Assembly: GCA_030685235.1 (NCBI GenBank) | Contig: MU839201.1 | Location: forward strand, 1-64,000 | DNA from: Copromyces sp. CBS 386.78 | Taxonomy: Eukaryota; Ascomycota; Sordariomycetes; Sordariales; Sordariaceae | Reading direction: 5' to 3' | DNA: 64,000 bases | Notes under the pieces: model-generated | Database searches by the model: none | Seen by the model: only the letters and a program-made list of their open reading frames with translations | Told to the model about the DNA's origin: nothing | Position numbers and translations under genes: made by a program | Shown: one piece after another, positions 44,424 to 57,200 of the stretch | Numbering within the stretch: position 1 is the stretch's first letter | Layout: every line of letters begins with the position of its first letter

Positions 44424-46200
44424 ATTTTACTATTCTTTTCTTACCCTATTGTGTTCAAAGGTATCGTACAATTACTATTTAATATATTCTTCCTAACGTT
44501 ATATATACTATTATCATAATTATTACTATACTTTATAAATTAACTCACGCTACTAGACCTACTAATTAATAGAATTAAAAATATTCTTAATCTATATATT
44601 AATAGAAGTAGCGATATTATTATTATTACGTACGAAAGGGTTACGTAATCGATAACCGAGAGGAAGTTAAAGCCGAAGGCTTTAAGTTTAATATTAATAA
44701 TAAAGACTATAATAAGTAAATAATATAATATTCTAATGTCCAGGTAATATTCTAAATATTATAGCCATACCAAGCTTAAAGTCTATAATAATAATTCCCG
44801 AAGCTTATAATAAATCTGTAAATTAGGATTTATATTAGAATTAAAACTTAGATTAGTAGGAAGGAGGTATACGAAGAATTCAGAATTCTCCGCTAAAGAG
44901 AATTTCAATAGACCGACCCTAATAAATAGAAATATTTAATTAATATATATATACTATATATATTAAATACTATACTTAACTATATAAACTTACTAATAAA
45001 TCGAAGAAAATCTGATTTTAACTCGTATATTATATTATAAGCACCTATAATAGACTAAAACTCTAACTAAAATTAGTAACTATAATAGCAGGAATCGGAA
45101 GGGCAATAAATAATTAAAATATTAACTACTAAAAAGTAAACTAGCGAAGAGGCTAATTAATAACTGTAAATATAAAAGGCCGAATAAAAGGATTAAATTA
45201 ATTACCCGAATACTATTAAATATTAAATGTAAATTAAGTAATTATATACTAGGCAATAAGTTTAATAAGTACGGCAAATTTAAGAACGGGGGTAGCGTTA
45301 TAAACATTATCTATAAAATCGTCCTAACTAGTACTATTACCAAACTTAGCCTTCTTAAAAGACTAAAGTCTATAAAGACTATCAATTATAGTAACATACT
45401 ACTACACAATTTTCTTACTAGACAATAATCCCTTAGTCCAATTACGAAGATAACTACCGGGAATACTAGTAGCCTAAAACGTATCCGCCGTAACTCCCTT
45501 ACACTTAGAAAATATAACTTAAATATAATTAATATATAAATTAAATATAAGAACAAAAAAATAATATTTATAGTTACTATAATTTAAAATTACTAAATAC
45601 TAAGTACGAAGTTTTAATACAAATACAATTAACGCAGCGACGAAATAAGCAAGCGCTATATCGACTAATCGAATTATTAATTACAAAAAGGAGGAAATTC
45701 AACAAAGGGAAAGAACGAGAAAAAATATTTACTAATTAAATTTTATACAACTTGAACTTTAAAGGTTCGTCGAAGTAAATAGAAAATACAAAGCATAGCG
45801 ACTAGCTTCCACTACCTTCCATAGTACCATCGTACTAACTAATACCTAATATTGTACCATAGTACCATAGTATAAACAAAAGAATTAAAATAAAAAAGCA
45901 GGGTATAGTATTAATACTAATAAATAGCAATAGTAAATAGCGATAGTATTAATAACCAAAAGTACTAAAGGTTGAGAGTAGGGCACTAAATCCGGCTCCA
46001 CAAGGCGGGACGGGAACTAGAACTACAATCTTAGCAGGGACCAGAATAGACTACAGCTAATAAAAACTTACAGCCCCTAATGCCTAACAGCCGGCATAAC
46101 ATAGAGTAGTAGGGGCATAGGGTACATACCTCTTATTAATATCGAAATACACTATCGCCTAAGTAAGGAACCTCGGCGTAACAACAACCCCGCCAATACA
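44424..46200. other. Unclassified part of element B
   Basis: AT-rich with scattered coding-like pieces, e.g. a plus-strand RKGYVIDNREEVKAEGFKFN at 44630-44690. No family, no repeat. 45900-46140 is less AT-rich. Confidence 0.35.
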
Positions 46201-46243
46201 TAGGCACTCGATAAAGTAAATAAGGTATAACTAAATAGAACGC

Positions 46244-46541
46244 CATTACCCGCCTCAGCTCGAATCGTTCCCCCATTCACCCGCAGGTAGTAGGAGGGGT
46301 AAATATAGTATTCTAACTATCCCTTCCGCCGGGATCTAGTCTTATATAAGGATTCACATCCATCTAGCCATACTAAGGGGGGAAATAAAATACAATACAA
46401 TAATAAGTGATTAATTAACTAATACCTATTATACAACTAAGAATACCACTACCCCGCCTCGGCTTAAATCGTTCTCCTATTCACCTAAATAGATAGGTAG
46501 TAGCAGGGGTAAATACAACATTCTAGCTTATCCTTCCATCG
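46244..46541. repeat. Direct duplication of about 90 bp
   Basis: 46244-46334 and 46450-46541 share CCCGCCTC(A/G)GCT, AATCGTTC(C/T)CC(C/T)ATTCACC, GGTAGTAG(G/C)AGGGGTAAATA and a final CCTTCC(G/A)(C/T)CGG, in the same orientation 206 bp apart. Differences are mostly C/T. Confidence 0.8.
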
Positions 46542-46654
46542 GACTAAAAACAATAATTTATAGATATTGAAGTCTAATATCCCAACTATAACAAATATCA
46601 TAGCTAAAGTTAAAAGAATAACAAATAAACTAGTATAAGAGGGGTAAGTTTATA

Positions 46655-46765
46655 ATTAATAGAGATTTGAAAAATAAAGATTTGAAAGATAGAAAGATTT
46701 GAAAAATAGAGAGATTTGAAAGATAGAAAGATTTGAAAAATAGAGAGATTTAAAAAATAGCATAT
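46655..46765. repeat. Minisatellite with AGATTTGAAAAATAGAG-type units
   Basis: About six tandem units of 17-20 bp (AGATTTGAAA(A/G)ATAGA(A/G)), between the 90-bp duplication and the transposase gene. Confidence 0.9.
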
Positions 46766-47779
46766 AGCACACCCCGCACTACCCCCCCTTACAACCAGAC
46801 CTCCCCACGTAATCGTATACTTAATTCTACACCCCTATTATTTACTATTTCAAAATATAACCGAAATACTTCTAGAAATAAAATATATCTACCGTCTAAT
46901 ATCGAAGGTAATACAAACCTCTAAATCCGTACTTTAACTATAGTACTATAATAAATTATATCCGAATCCCGTATAACTTACTAATTTAAATATATTTACT
47001 ATTAATAAGCGAACCAAATAAATAGAAGTTAAGCGAGGTTAGCCTCTTATAGGGTATCTCACATCCTCCCCTACTATAGGGTACGGGTATACAATATTTT
47101 ACATCCCCTACCTACAAAGTATATCTTATATATACGTACCCGCTTGCAAACTATTATACTTCCTGCGTAGCCTTATAATCTATACTCCCTACCTACTTTA
47201 CTTACGACCAGCAAACTAAATATCCTCCCCATCTTTTACCAAACCACCATCTTTTACCAAATATCTCTCTTTCAACTAGACTACTATCTTCTACCGAATA
47301 CTATCTTTCTAAACCACCCTCCTTAACTAGAACAAGCCACATAGCCAACACTACTATAGGCGGCTTACCATACCTAGGAAGAAGAAATCTGGGCCAGCGG
47401 TTATCGCCCCCAGATTCTCGTTACAATATATTAAAATAACTACGAGAGTCGGTTATAATCGCCGCGCACCGAAACAACAACTAGCTAAGGCTAGAGGTCC
47501 CATCTAGAAACTAACCAGGTCTATAGTTAACAACTTAATTAATAACCCAATCAACTTAAAGATTAACAACCTAATCAACTTCTAAGACCCCTAGTTTTAC
47601 CAAATTAGAATACGGGGTATAACGACATTTAAAACGACGACGTCTTAATATAAAACGATTAAGAAGACGTTAAAAATAAAAGTAACAATAATAATAAATA
47701 AATTAAATAAAGTAAGCCAATTCAATTCTAATCTATCTTTCAATCAAATATTACAACTAATTCTAATAAACGGAAAATA
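46766..47779. other. Upstream region of the element B transposase
   Basis: Contains a duplicated ACCATCTTTTACCAAA (47235-47265) and a GC-richer stretch 47360-47520 with CTGGGCC..CCCCCAGA partial pairing (47389-47415). The true 5' end or a zinc-finger exon of the transposase may be here, but I could not define it. Confidence 0.35.
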
Positions 47780-50700
47780 TTATCGACTAAAACTTCTTAC
47801 TAACTAATATAATAGATATCTAATTCGAAGATTTTGAAAATATCCTCCCGCCTAGATTCGACGAGGACTAGCTTCGTTTCGATCTTAAATACGGCGAACG
47901 CAAATTTAACCGGCAAAAATTAAATATAATCCTATTCGAAAACGAATTTGTCAACGATTAGGTTATTAAGTAAACTAGACTTATTATAACTACCCTAAAA
48001 GCGGAACCCCACATTACATCGATTGCCCTACAAATCCCTACCGTACTTAGCCGTATTATAAATAATTCAACGCTAATATATCATTACTATAATAAATTCG
48101 CCAACCTACCAGATTTCTATATAATATTTAATTTATATATATATATTAAACATATAATTATAATAGAGTATTCGATTATATTACAAATATTACAATCACT
48201 TTATAGTATAAACGGGAGACTTATACCCGCTATCGAATCGATACTAAAATAAGTTAGCACCCTCAAATCTAACGTCGAAAAAAGGCTACCCCTTTTAGAT
48301 ATACATATAGTCGAAGTACCGTTGGAAGCCTCAAAAATGAAGATAGAAATAGCTAATCGTAAGCGGGAAGCAATATTGAAAAAAGTATAATAATAATAGT
48401 AAGATCTAATAGCCAACTATAATAATAAATCCAATAAAGACGATATCTATTATATAAATATAATACCTTTATCTCTTTACTTTATAGATCCCTAATCTTT
48501 ATTTTAAGCCTTCTTAAATTTAGACGCCGCCAAAAATATATACAAAGGCATAGCCTATTTCGTAGACAACCCAATAGAACTATACTATACTTTATATTAG
48601 TTAAATTTTATACGCACGACTTTAGGGGAATATGCCCATTTTATAATATAGTCCAATGAAGAGGATATTGGGAAGGTTATATTTCCGTTAGACTTTATAT
48701 ATTTCCGCTGTATTAACTACCAGAAATGCCGTTACGGTCTTGAAAATAACGACCTAAACTATATTCTATATATTAGCCGTATTAAAGCAATAGGCAAGAA
48801 TTATACTAATATATACGTATACGAGGAGGGTGAAATAATATTTATTATTAACGAATATATTAATATTAATTAAATCGAAAAAGAATTCCCTAATTATAGC
48901 CTTCATTTGCAGCTTATATTAGAGATGGAATTTTTACCCAACGAATTAATTATACGTTTCGACGAGGAATATTGGATCCTATAGGAATATATATATCGAA
49001 TTGTATAGGTCGATATTGATTATTTTTATAGCGATATACTAGAAGACCCTAGCCCACCTATTAAGCCCGGTAAATAAATGCCTAAGTATAATACTAGACT
49101 AAAGTTACTATTAGAGGCGTTTTTCGTTGTACGATATATATTCGATACTTTAGAAGATTCTAACGAGGAATAGAACGTACAAATTTTCCCCCTTACGTTT
49201 ACCCCACTAATTAAAATATAATTTGAAATCGATATATTCGGCCGCGAGCACTTTAAATAATAGGATAAATTCTATAGCCGATTCGAAATATTAAATTGCT
49301 TAGTATTTATATTTATCAATAGATTTAGTATTTATTATAATGTATATCGATCAATCATAAGCATATACTAATCGCCGGCTGGATTGCTATTAGGGAAGAG
49401 GTTGCGTAATATTAATATTTTCTTAATTGTTTTTAGCCCGTATATATCTAACTTTGAGTTTGTTATCGAAGCGATTAGTTATTTTATATTTTTGGATAAA
49501 GGTATTATAATAGAAATTAAAAGTATTCTAATACTGGTATCAATTTTTATTATATATTATACCGGCGATATACTCTAATAAAATAAGAATATTGGAATAG
49601 TTGGTCTAGCGGGTTATAAATTCTATCGCTTCTGCCACGTCGGCCTAGATTATATGGTTAATAAGTAAAATATTTTGGAAGAATATAATATTATAGATAT
49701 ACGAAGATACTATTTCTAATATATGTAGATATATTATAAAATGGATAATAATTTGATAATAAATAAAGATAAGAAGAAGTATAGTATTTAATAGGGTATT
49801 TTTTATAATTGCCCGGCCTTATTCGATTTTATATTAGTATTTAATATTATTCGAACCCAACTACCCGATCTTGTATATTCCGAGTTCAAGGGTATTATAT
49901 AGTATATATATGAAATGCTTCTGGATGTATTTTTGACCCCCAAAGTTTGTATTGAATATAGTAGAGTGTTCCGATTATAGCCTTTTCCCCTCGGTTAGAT
50001 AATACTATTATTTTCCGTTTTATATTTTAAGAATTATAATTTATCCGAATATGCTAGATAGTTAATTATAGTACTATTAATATTGTAGGCCTAGCTTCGT
50101 CGAAATTATATCGATCTATATATATAGGATACTTAGGAAATAGTAATAAAGATACTATTTCCTAGTAAAAATGAAAGGGAACGGTTCTTATACTATATAA
50201 CCGGTAATAATTTAATAGAAGAATAACTATTATATATTTTAATTAGAGTATTTATAACAATAGTTCAAAGTAATTCAATCTTTATAAATACCTATAATAG
50301 TTAATTAGAGTACGAAAATTTCAACCAATATATGTTAAATATATATCGTTAATATAAGAGGATATATAATATAATAATAGAAGCTATCGCTAAGAATCTA
50401 CGCAATTAGGATAATATTAAATTTAATAATCGACCTAGGGCATCCTAATTACCTTTAAAAATATTATTATTTCGATAATCATTAATATCACGATATTTAA
50501 GACGGTTATCTATAGCCGTAGAAATAGTAGAGGAGGCTACTATCGAAGCTATTAGTAATAAAGCTAAAAACGAAGACGATTATATAGCCGATAACGAAGA
50601 ATAATAAGTTGAAGATATTGTAGAGGCAATTAAACTAGAATTAAGGCTATTTAAACGTACTAAACGGTATATTGCCAAAACTCTTCGGCCGAACGTATAT

Positions 50701-50787
50701 ATAGGTATTTATTATATATAGATTTATAAAGAATATAGCCCTCCTAATCTATTAAATATGTTAGCGGAGGAAAAGTATTATAAGTAA
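47780..50787 (+). pseudogene. Tnp2-like (CACTA) transposase of element B, main part
   Basis: About 1,000 codons on the plus strand, single frame for most of its length with TAA/TAG as former Gln/Trp. Blocks in order: EDFENILPPRFDED (47815), LDIHIVEVPLEASKMKIEIA (48295-48355), AYFVDNPIELYYTLYQ (48555), then the central domain with YYTGDIL-stop-stop-NKN..IVGLAGYKFYRFCHVG (49555-49650), which matches the 'GDMPQQNKN.G...GCRFC' signature of fungal Tnp2-type transposases, and PALFDF (49820). It closes with LRPNVYIGIYY..YKEYSPPNLLNMLAEEKYYK (50685-50785), equivalent to the family's 'RPN.H.G.HY.....EYG.P.N.NVL.GE.KHR'. The product would be the DDE transposase acting on the element's TIRs and subterminal repeats. 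Confidence 0.8.
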
Positions 50788-50929
50788 ATTACTTATATTT
50801 AATCTTAGTATAACCTACTTATATTACCCTAACTTAAAGCCGAACGGCCCGCTATACGTAACCTATATACGGTAAACCTGCCGTATAAAAAGCGGGCTAT
50901 ATAACCGTATACTAATACTAGTATTTATT

Positions 50930-52830
50930 ATAGATACGAATAATATTAATAATTAGCGATAATAAATAATTGAAAAGACGGCCGAAAGAACTAATAGTAA
51001 GGATATTGAGAAATAGATCCTCGAATACGAGCGCGTCTTTTATACTATCCGATTTATCCTCCTCAATACATTTACCCTATCCGACCCCGCTTTAACCGAT
51101 TAAATATATTCTTTAGCCAAAAACGTATTTAAATTATTCGAAGTACTATTTAGAAGTAAAGATAAATGCCGTCTTAGTCTTGAATTATTTTTATTAGTTA
51201 ATAAAAATAAGGAGTTTAATATACCCGAAGTGGTTAATAATACGTATATCCAATTATTTATCTCCGGTAAATCGAAAGATATAATGAGTAAAATATATTA
51301 CCCTATTTGCGATTAGTTATACTGAGACCGAAACCCGGCGATAATAATATTTATTAAGGAACGAAAATAATAGAAGGTATTGCCTATAAGTTCGAGATAG
51401 ATATCGGATTTATTTCGTCGCTTACTATATAACGCTTACGAACGCAATTACGGTTCTAAGCGAATATTGATTTTCGGGCCCGGTATTATACGATATAGTA
51501 AACGTATAGTATTTTCAAATAAGTAAGTAATTAGATCGTACCTTTTTCCCCTACTCTTTATCTACTACCCCGAAATCCCGAGCCTACCGAAATATATAGA
51601 GCAAGCTATTAGAAATACGCATTATAATAGTATCTATATATATTACTATTACAAGCCCCCTCCCTACAAGTGCCCGTCATATACGAGTCAAATACTAAAC
51701 TAATATAGATGTATATATTATATATACATTCTCATACTTCCTTACCTCGAATATACTTCTCCACATTCCCATTACCCCCTTACTTAAGCACCCGGACATA
51801 AATACACAGCCTTAAAACTCTTAGGGTTCATAAACTATATTTAAAAGCATATTGGGTAGCCAATATAATAGTAATTACCGGATTTAGTAGTCGTAATGCC
51901 GAAAGAGCAGCTTCAAAACGAGTTTTAGCAGTATCGACGGTAAAACGATATTCTTAATACCAATATTAATAATACTATATATATTTAAGATAACATTGTA
52001 CAATTTACGTATTAAATAGTTAATTAAAGTCTTTAAAACTATATACAATTTTCTAGATGCCGTATAGCCGCATTATCGATATATATAAGTACGGAGTTTA
52101 ATAGGGATATTTTAAGTTTAATTAGTATAAAGTTTTAATAGTAAAAAATATAATGTTTTTACACCTTTTTTAATATATTTTTTGCTAATAATAATATTTT
52201 ATATTAATTCGACCAAGATTAATATTTCCCCCTTCCGATATATTAAATACAAACGTAAGCTCGTTAATATATTTATACGCTATTTTACAATATCGCCGCG
52301 AAATCGTTAAATTTAATAGCTAAAAAGTAATATTACGATACTTTATAACCGCTATAACCAACCGTATCCCGCACAGTTATATTATATATTACCCTATATT
52401 ATATTAAATCTATGCTAACCTTTAAATCTTATAGAATTCTTCGGCGTTATACGTTTAACTTTAGCGATTATATTCGTTACCGCAACAATTATAATACCGC
52501 CCCTATAGATAATAATAACGATAATACTACTAGTTTTATACGTATCGATCATATCTTTATTTACAATTAGAAGTTGATAGGAGAATGTAAAATCTTCTTT
52601 ATACTAATTAAATTCTAGTTTTTATTTTAAGAAAGGTATATAACCTTCGATTTTACTTATATCGAAAATTTTAGTAAGTTACTTATTATCGGCCTTTTAG
52701 TAGTCTTTCCCGATAGGATTTATATTGTCGACGTATCGAAGTTTTAAGAGCGTAAAAGGAGGAATTATAGCCTTACTTAGGTATAGGTAAATTGGGATAT
52801 TATTTGGCTATAGCTGCTAATACGGGTATT
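50930..52830 (+). pseudogene. Element B transposase, C-terminal part after a probable intron
   Basis: Downstream of the KYYK stop (50787) a plus frame resumes around 50930 with KTAERTNSKDIEKQILEYER and FYTIRFILLNTFTLSDPAL, then FKLFEVLFRSKDKCRL and further blocks that correspond one-to-one with element A (61300-61850). A later part (52400-52800) reads FNFSDYIRYRNNYNTA and RIDHIFIYN-like sequence parallel to 62280-62480 of element A. Fungal Tnp2-like proteins have such a region after the 'GE.KHR' block, so the interval 50788-50930 is probably an intron with RIP-altered splice sites, although a stop-containing spacer cannot be excluded. Confidence 0.6.
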
Positions 52831-53349
52831 ATTTTTATTAATTAACTTTATTACTATTATTTTCTATTATTAATTATCTCTATTTATTTTTATTTAATTA
52901 ATGTAGTTGTTTATAATTAGGAAGTAATTAGGTGTATACTAACGTATATAGAGTTTGTAATATTAATTTATATTGTGAGTATTGTAGCTTCCAATTTCCT
53001 ATAGTGTGTAATAAACTAATTATTAGAACTATTCCGAATCGAACGTAGGATATTTATTTAATATATAATATATAATACTATATACTTATTCGGTAAATAT
53101 TCCCAATCTAACTATCCTATTTATTATAATTGCTACTGTATAGATACTTGGATACCTGGATATATGGATATATAGCCAATATTAGACCTCTATTCCGACG
53201 GCGATATCTAAGTATAATTATATTTATTACCTACCCGGAATATAATATTAAAAGTTTGCTTATTACATCTAGTCTAGTACCTACCCGGATATAATAATTC
53301 CTATTAATAGCCTATCCTAAATAATACTTAGTCGGTTATTATTTATTAT
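52831..53349. other. AT-rich 3' flank of the element B transposase
   Basis: No gene. Contains repeated phrases such as CCTACCCGGATATAATA (53231, 53281) that merge into the following minisatellite. Confidence 0.4.
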
Positions 53350-53645
53350 ATAAGGTCTATTGCTTGCCCGGATACTATAACATTAAAGTTTGCTTATCAA
53401 TTGCTTATTAATTACTTATTAACTACTTGTCAAGGCCAAATCTATTGCCTGGCCGGATATAAGATATTAAGGTTTGCTTATCAACTACTTGTCAACTGCT
53501 TGTCAATTGCTTGTTAAGGCCAAATCTATAGCCTGGCCGGATATATGATATTAAGGTTTGCTTGTTAACTACTTGTTAACTGCTTGTTAATTACTTGTTA
53601 AAGCTAAGTCTATAGCTTGGCCGGATATATGATATTAAAGGTTTG
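53350..53645. repeat. 84-bp minisatellite near the right end of element B
   Basis: Marker GGCCAAATCTAT begins at 53434 and 53518 and its mutated form at 53602, a period of 84 bp; a partial unit precedes. Each unit contains GCCTGGCCGGATAT and three or four short ACTTGTCAACT-like subrepeats. Confidence 0.88.
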
Positions 53646-53810
53646 TTTATTATATTAAATTAATTGCCTGCCCCGGATATATTCAGTCCTTGTATTTTAT
53701 TCCCCTTATCCCTATTCTAATATATTACAAACGTATTTACATTGCTTACTTATATTGCTTGCTTATATTACTTACTTGTATTACTTGTAAAATCAATTGA
53801 TAGATAATAG

Positions 53811-53842
53811 TTTATATTATATTATATTATATTATATTATAT
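53811..53842. repeat. (TATAT)n microsatellite
   Basis: Perfect TATAT pentamer tandem of about six units. Confidence 0.9.
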
Positions 53843-53844
53843 CG

Positions 53845-54025
53845 CATTGTACCGGGTGTAGCGCCGGATATAGGGTAGCCGGGCGGGCGGCAGGGTGGGC
53901 GGGTAGACCGTACATAGGCCGGGCGGCGGTACAAACGGGGTCGAATAGGCGGGTAAACCGTGTATAGGCTGGCGGCGGCAACCGGCCGGCAATTGGTAGT
54001 AGGTAGCAAGTAGCAGGTAGCAAAT
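53845..54025. repeat. GC-rich degenerate minisatellite close to the right end of element B
   Basis: GGGCGGGCGGCAGGGTGGGCGG and two copies of GGCGGGTA(G/A)ACCGT(A/G)(C/T)ATAGGC (53909, 53949), then AGGTAGCAAGTAGC repeats. The element A copy of this position (63165-63310) is also GC-rich and repetitive. Short overlapping minus-strand frames (53827-54023) are artefacts. Confidence 0.75.
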
Positions 54026-54138
54026 ATATAACTATATTTGCGATTTACTTTTATAACCTTCGCGACTTCCCTTTATAAATTTTCCGTGCTACGAAAAGTT
54101 TTTTAGACCATTACGTCATATATATAAAAATTCTATAG

Positions 54139-54275
54139 TTGTAGATCTTGCAACGGTTGTAGGACGGTTGTAATACGGTTATATTTTATTAAACCGTTGC
54201 TCTACCCTATCCAAATTTGCAATAGTAGCATATCTTTATACCGTTGTATAATTATTGCGCTACGGTAATTTGGAC
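54139..54275. repeat. Right subterminal repeats of element B
   Basis: GCAACGGTTGT, GACGGTTGTAA, TACGGTTATA, ACCGTTGC, ACCGTTGTA and TACGGTAAT, i.e. the left subterminal motif mostly in opposite orientation, ending 20 bp before the TIR. Confidence 0.8.
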
Positions 54276-54293
54276 CCACATATTGTTAGCTAG

Positions 54294-54295
54294 TA
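54294..54295. repeat. Target site duplication TA, element B (right)
   Basis: LINE homology resumes TAACC here; pairs with 36053-36054. Confidence 0.55.
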
Positions 54296-57200
54296 ACCCC
54301 CTAAACTTTATAATTTATATTAATTGTAGTATTATTAAGCGTAGTGTCGATTTCGTCTATATAATAAACTCCTTATCCTTTAAATTCCCCCGTTCCCCTA
54401 TACCCCCTTCTTCCCCGGCGCCCGAATTCTAAGCCCTCATCCGGGTATTAATTTCTAACCACGCTTTTAACCTTCTTCCCGGCCGGTAAATCCTCTTTAT
54501 TTTTACGCTTACTTCCCCTCTTTTTTATTAATTACGCTAATTAGCGCTATCCGTTGCATTTTTTTTATTTATTATAATTTAAAGTTTACTAATTATATTT
54601 ATAATACCCCGTCTTTTAATATAATTACGTTTTATACGTTCTTCGCGGAATATATTTATTATATTAATATTAAGAATAAGTTTCCTCCCGTAATTTTCCT
54701 TTCGTTTTTCTTTCTAATATTCTTTAAAACGCCAGTAAATAGAGCGCTATTTATTCTATTTATAAAATATATATTAAATATTCCGTTAGGTTATTATAAT
54801 AAATATAATGCCGTTTAAATTATAGTTATTATTTTATCTTACTCTTAGAACGATTTTAGTCCCTTAATTCGTCGTTTTTATAGTATTTGTATTAATTTTT
54901 TTAAGGATATACGTAAGCGTTTAATTGCGGACGGTCTTTCGTACAACCTTAATATCCTTTTTTACTACCGGAATATAAAGGTTGAGGATTATTAGTATAA
55001 AGGATATTACGAAATATTTTTAACCGATTGTCCTACCACTCCCATTTTCGGCTTTAATAGAGGAAATACTAGTATTAGTTCCCCAATAATAATTAATAGC
55101 CTTATTAGTCCCCTTCCGGCTAATGAGGATTGGGTTTAATAGTACTATAAGGTTATTAGGAATTAGGAGTTAATATTCAATATATTCTACGAATTTTTCG
55201 CTTACGAAGAACGTTAATTAGTTATTTCGGTATTACTTTCGTAGTTAGGTAATTATTATAGTTAGCGTAATTTAATTCCTCTTCTTTTTATTTCTCCCGT
55301 ATTCTTTTATTCTAGTATTATAATTAAATATATTTACGAATACCGTACGAATTTATTATATTATTCTCCTTCTAATTCGATTACTAAATAATATTCGTTT
55401 AGCTTATTAAATTATAATATTTATAAAAGGATTTTCTCAATTTGGGTTCCGTTGTCCAAATAAATTTGGAGCTTTTCTTTCGTCTACGGCTAATCGGTTA
55501 TTATTATTTAATAGTCGGTTATCCGTAAATAGTTTAGGATAATATATATAAAGGTTTTTTTATTTATGTTATAAGAATAGATTAGCATTATAATATCCGG
55601 AACTTTCTTTTAGAAGAGGAAGGACCGGAGGCCTATAACTTCCGTCTTTATTTAAGTAAGAAGGGAAATCTTCGTTTTAAATAATAAGTACTATTCGTCG
55701 TCGTTTTCCGATTATTAAGTTTTTTTCTTTTTTTATTTCGTACCAATTATATATTATTTTATAATATTATTATTAAATTTCGGGTTAAAGTCGGCGATAG
55801 TAAATTCATACTATTAGTTTAATTTAATTATTGCCGCCGCTAATTAATAATTATAGCGCAATATTTATTCTCTTATTTTTACTTCTTCTAATTACCTTTT
55901 ATAATTTATAGTAATTAATTTTAATATTTATAATAGGGGCGGCGGCGCCCCTATTACCAGGGGCGGACCTACTATAATTATTAAAAAATTTTCTATTAAT
56001 ATTTATTTTTCAATTTATTTAGTTTTAACAGTATTACTTTTTAGTCTATTGGCGGGTAGCCGACTTTTTATTCTCCTTATTTAAATATAGTTAATTATTT
56101 AAATTATAATCCTTCGGACGAATTTTATTCAATTCGTACGGGTAAGCCTTTTTTCGAAGGTTCTAACCCGTTTATTAAAGTAGAAGTCGAATAGTAGACA
56201 AAAAGTTTCTATTTCTAGGTTCTTTATTAATATAGTTTTATACGCCCCGGTAATAATTTTCAAATATTTAATTTAGTATTTAATTAACCTAATCGCTATT
56301 TTTCATAGTTTATTATAAATTTCGGTCGATTAATAGAAAATTAATATTCTATATACAATTACGTTTTGAATATATTTAATATAAATTTCCTTCGTTCGTA
56401 TAAAAAAATAACTTTAAATTTTTGCCGTTAATTATATTAATATATTCGTTTATATAGTTATTTTCTTTTTTATTACCTCTATATATATTTAGTAATTAAA
56501 TTTCCAATTTAGTTAAACCCTAAGGAATTTAATCGATTCCGTTAATTTAAATATAATTCTCCTAATTTAGAGAATTTCCGTTTTTAATTCCTTCGTTTAC
56601 GTAAAATATATAAATTCTATTTTATTTATTTCGAATTTTATCCCTCTTTTAATTATTTAACCCGAATAAATATCCTATATTATTTAGAACGTCCGATAAT
56701 TTTCTTTAATAATTTTAATTATTGCGATAATATTAATATTATTAGCGAAGCCGATAATAATTACGTTTTAAATAATAGCCAACTTATAGTATAATAAGGT
56801 AATAAAGAGAATAAAAAGAATTAATAAAAAGGGGGAACTTTATAATACACCTACTATAATATTATAAGGTTAGGAAATTTCGTCGTCGAAGAAAAGAGAA
56901 CTTTTTCTTCCGGTAATAAAATTATTAATTTATTAGAGGATTTATTTTAAGAATTATATTTCTTATAGCGTATATAAGAATTACCTATAATTAATTCTAT
57001 TAAATACGCCCTTTAAATTAAGGAGTATAAAAGACATTACGGCTTTAAATTTCTATATTATATAAATTACGTTAATAATTATTCGGACGGCGAATTCGGT
57101 TAAACGGCCTATTTAATTACTTATTTAACTTTCCGGAAGGAAATTATATTCTTCTACTACTTATATTAACCTCTTTATTATAAAGGCTTTAAAGATTTTT

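Larger units (their letters stand above)
36055..54293 (+). mobile_element. Element B: 18.2-kb CACTA/Tnp2-like DNA transposon inside LINE copy 2
   Basis: The element interrupts LINE copy 2 at one point; LINE homology stops at 36054 and resumes at 54294. The ends carry a short inverted repeat (CTTAGCTAG at the left; CTAGCTAA read inwards from the right), the RIP-altered form of CTTGGCTGG seen at the end of element A. Next to both ends lie many short subterminal motifs of the type (T)GCAACCGT/ACAACCGT in opposite orientations, as in CACTA/EnSpm elements. It encodes a Tnp2-like transposase on the plus strand (47780-52830) and at least one long unknown gene on the minus strand (42545-44423). At 18 kb it is large for the superfamily. 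It must be younger than the LINE copy it splits. Confidence 0.82.

Noticed and set aside
48201..48416. 71-codon minus-strand frame
   Set aside because: Antisense to the Tnp2-like transposase.
49384..49578. 64-codon plus-strand frame as a separate gene
   Set aside because: It is an uninterrupted piece of the element B transposase, not an independent gene.
53827..54023. Pro/Arg-rich minus-strand frames
   Set aside because: Translation of a GC-rich minisatellite.
36055..54293. Starship giant element
   Set aside because: Size fits, but no tyrosine-recombinase (DUF3435) captain at the left end, and the element has TIRs, subterminal repeats and a Tnp2-like transposase.
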